NCBI GenBank assembly: GCA_025765595.1
Contig: JAIVFH010000427.1
Coordinates: 1-20,602, forward strand
DNA length: 20,602 nucleotides
Source: Obelidium mucronatum
Taxonomy: Eukaryota > Chytridiomycota > Chytridiomycetes > Chytridiales > Chytriomycetaceae
Direction: 5' to 3'
This document shows, piece after piece, positions 18,789-20,602 of the stretch. Made by a program: the position numbers and the translations under genes. The notes beneath the pieces were generated by a model, which was given only the letters and a program-made list of their open reading frames with translations, ran no database searches and was not told where the DNA came from. Position 1 is the first letter of the stretch; each line of letters opens with the position of its first letter.

Positions 18789-18973
18789 AAAACGGCGCTC
18801 AGCAAAACAAGCTGCTCCATAAGTAAGGATGTATTTGCTGTGATAGAATCTAACTTCTGTGCTTAGGATGCATACCAAAAAATCATCTGGTTGTTGTTTG
18901 ATCCGCTGACTAGAACGCCAATAGTCCAGCTATCACGATCACGGACAACTCAACGGATACGTCAGGATTCCGT
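18789..18973. other. Junction between KDZ-like remnant and LTR-type element
   Basis: No supported gene. An open plus-strand stretch from about 18870 to 19040 has no start and matches nothing I know. No inverted copy of the 12-bp array is seen here, so the right end of the KDZ-like element is missing. Confidence 0.4.
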
Positions 18974-19102
18974 TGTTGGACGTGTATGGCGGGCGGGACG
19001 ATTCTGGAACATTCCATTACTAATTAAAACTCCGAAAATGTGAATTACAATAAATATTAACTTTATTATCCAGAATTCCCGTTTAACATCTCAAACACAA
19101 CA
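18974..19102 (+). repeat. Possible 5' LTR of a retrotransposon
   Basis: Begins TGTTGGACGTG and can end at ACACAACA, giving TG...CA ends and TGTT/AACA inverted tips typical of Ty1/copia LTRs. An AT-rich TATA-like stretch (AATAAATATTAA) is inside. It is 19 bp upstream of the gag ATG. At 129 bp it is short, no partner LTR is in view, and no clear primer-binding site follows. Confidence 0.3.
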
Positions 19103-19121
19103 CGTATTCAACGACGTAATA

Positions 19122-20551
19122 ATGCTCTCAAACGACAACTCGAGCCAAACAAAAAACGCGAACTTCCTTATTGGAAAATTTCGCAAAACTTATGAAGGGG
19201 GCTACACAGCTCTTAACTGGGCACAATGTCAATTCAATAATGAATTTACCGAAGACAATGAGTTGATGGACTATAAAACCATCGCTGGGCTAAGAGAGCC
19301 AACTATACAACGACCTGAACATCCGGTCTTGATGCCTGAAACTATTGAAGAAGATGCTTCGGATGCTGCTACTGCAAATACAAATATTACTGCAAATGCC
19401 GCGTCAATTAAGAGTTATGAAAATAGAAACAACTTGTACGTATCTCAGTGGAAGGCATACGACATGGAACTTGAACAATACAACAAGAAGGTTGAAAAGG
19501 CGAAGAAAATTAAGTCACGCCACGCTGAAGCTTTCGCGAAACTTTATGAATTATTTCATAAAGATGCGGATTTAATCAACAAAGTGTCTTGCGATGAGAA
19601 GTTTAAGGCGAACCTACCTTGTTCAACGCTATCAAAGTATTGGAATCGGAAATCGCTCACGTTGATGCCTCGGAACCCAGGCCTCGGAGTATTTTACGAA
19701 AGTCTTGAATCTGGCGGGCCAATTTAAACGCAACAACGCTGCCAATATGAAGTTGTTCCTGGCTGAAGTTGAGAAATTCAAAGACGAAGCACAAGTATTA
19801 AAGCCGAGATATGCACCGAATGATGAAACGACGGTGGTGTTGGACAATATATTGACGGACTTGTTCTTAGCGGCATGTAAGGCAATGCTTCCCGATCCCA
19901 ACACTGTAATGGGAAATTGTTTCATGCATGTTGCGTCAGAAATTCGCAAAGATGGTCATAATAAGTACGTACCTTGCTGGATGCAATGAGCGGATGTCTT
20001 CGAGACTACCAAAACGAACTCGAAAAGGAACAAACCGCGGCCAAAGCCAAAGCGAATTCATCTGTATTTGATCCATATTACAAGGGGGGACGATACAGTA
20101 AGAAATACGAACGCGAAGACGAAAATCGACAACAAAACAATAGTTACCAGTCGAAGAAACGCGAATGTAGTGAATCCCCAGTGAATCAATGCGTCCTTCA
20201 TCCTTCGGGAGCTCCTCATGAACTCAAAGATTGTTCCAAAGTCAACACTATGATGAAATTTGGTAAACACAAAGAGTTGGAGAAAGCGATTTTGGATGCA
20301 AAGTCAAACGAAGCAAGTTTCAACACGCGAACGTGAAGTACTTACAAAAAGAAACCAAAGACTGAACAACGTACACGTGGAAATCATGTCGAAGTCAAAG
20401 AAGAAGACATGAGTAGACTTCAAGCGTTGTTGAACGTAAGTTCAAATGAAAATAATATAAATAATATTAACAAACAAAATACAAAAAGGAGGAAGTTGAA
20501 CCCACCAGAGCATTTTGTTGGAGGAACCGAAGAATTCCAGAAAAACCAATG
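19122..20551 (+). pseudogene. Gag protein of an LTR retrotransposon (copia-like), frameshifted
   Basis: ATG 19122. The N-terminal part (FLIGKFRKTYEGGYTALNWA) resembles the start of copia-type gag, followed by a Lys-rich coiled stretch. Two compensating one-base frame changes lie near 19620 and 19978. Between them is LFLAEVEKFKDEAQVLKPRY, then LDNILTDLFLAACKAMLPDP. The C-terminal part is basic and has a zinc-knuckle-like CVLHPSGAPHELKDC, the form common in fungal and oomycete gag proteins. An in-frame TGA (20334-20336) is followed by 71 more open codons to TGA 20550-20552. The remaining pol is outside the window. Copia versus another LTR class is not settled. Confidence 0.6.
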
Positions 20552-20602
20552 ACGACTCTGAGAGATTCTTCCGACGACAACGACGATGATTCCGATGAGT
20601 GA
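20549..20602 (+). CDS. Short acidic ORF at the window end
   Basis: ATG 20549 overlaps the TGA of the gag frame (ATGA) and runs 17 codons, Asp/Ser-rich (RDSSDDNDDDSDE), to TGA at the last base. It could be a chance frame or a fragment of a coding region in another frame of the retroelement. Confidence 0.2.
   Translation: MTTLRDSSDDNDDDSDE

Noticed and set aside
14054..20552. In-frame TGA codons as evidence of a recoded TGA
   Set aside because: COG3 and the cargo gene end at TGA in the expected place, so a standard code is more likely; mutation or sequencing error is sufficient.

Overview
The window looks like a gene-poor, transposon-rich stretch of a eukaryotic nuclear genome, most likely a zoosporic or other early-diverging fungus (chytrid-like). 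Three things suggest this: short GT-AG introns of about 56-82 bp, a gene with a Crinkler-type (CRN) N-terminal header, and a DNA-transposon protein carrying cysteine clusters of the kind linked to KDZ transposases. The lineage is an inference; an oomycete or a mucoromycete cannot be excluded from sequence alone.

Layout. 68-3163 (+) is the only clear housekeeping gene: COG3 (Golgi tethering complex), eight exons, complete, but with three single-base frame errors. 3832-5371 (-) is a CRN-like gene cut by a 767-bp inverted-repeat element (4331-5097) flanked by TA target duplications. 5372-7079 holds no recognisable gene but has a 78-bp direct repeat. 7080-8612 is a second TA-flanked element with 21-bp perfect terminal repeats; it holds an intact spliced gene of unknown function (+) and a deleted Tc1/mariner/IS630-type transposase (-). 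8798-11842 (+) is a retroelement with a gag-like polyprotein followed by the start of an APE-type endonuclease ORF. About 11845-13568 (+) is the 5' part of a second non-LTR element (ORF1 and the first codons of ORF2).

13570-18788 is a large KDZ-like DNA-transposon region: a minus-strand low-complexity gene (17024 to 14054) and a plus-strand CxC/KDZ-like gene (17049 to 18788) diverge from a 24-bp gap. Three arrays of a roughly 12-bp unit (GCTCCTAATCGC-like) lie at its left edge and inside one predicted intron of each divergent gene. 18974-20602 is the 5' part of an LTR-type element with a gag gene ending in a zinc knuckle.

The most interesting points are the cargo-bearing TIR element, the exact insertion into the CRN-like gene, and the 12-bp arrays placed in introns of a divergent transposon gene pair. 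Many reading frames change by one base, even in COG3, so part of the apparent decay may be uncorrected sequencing error.
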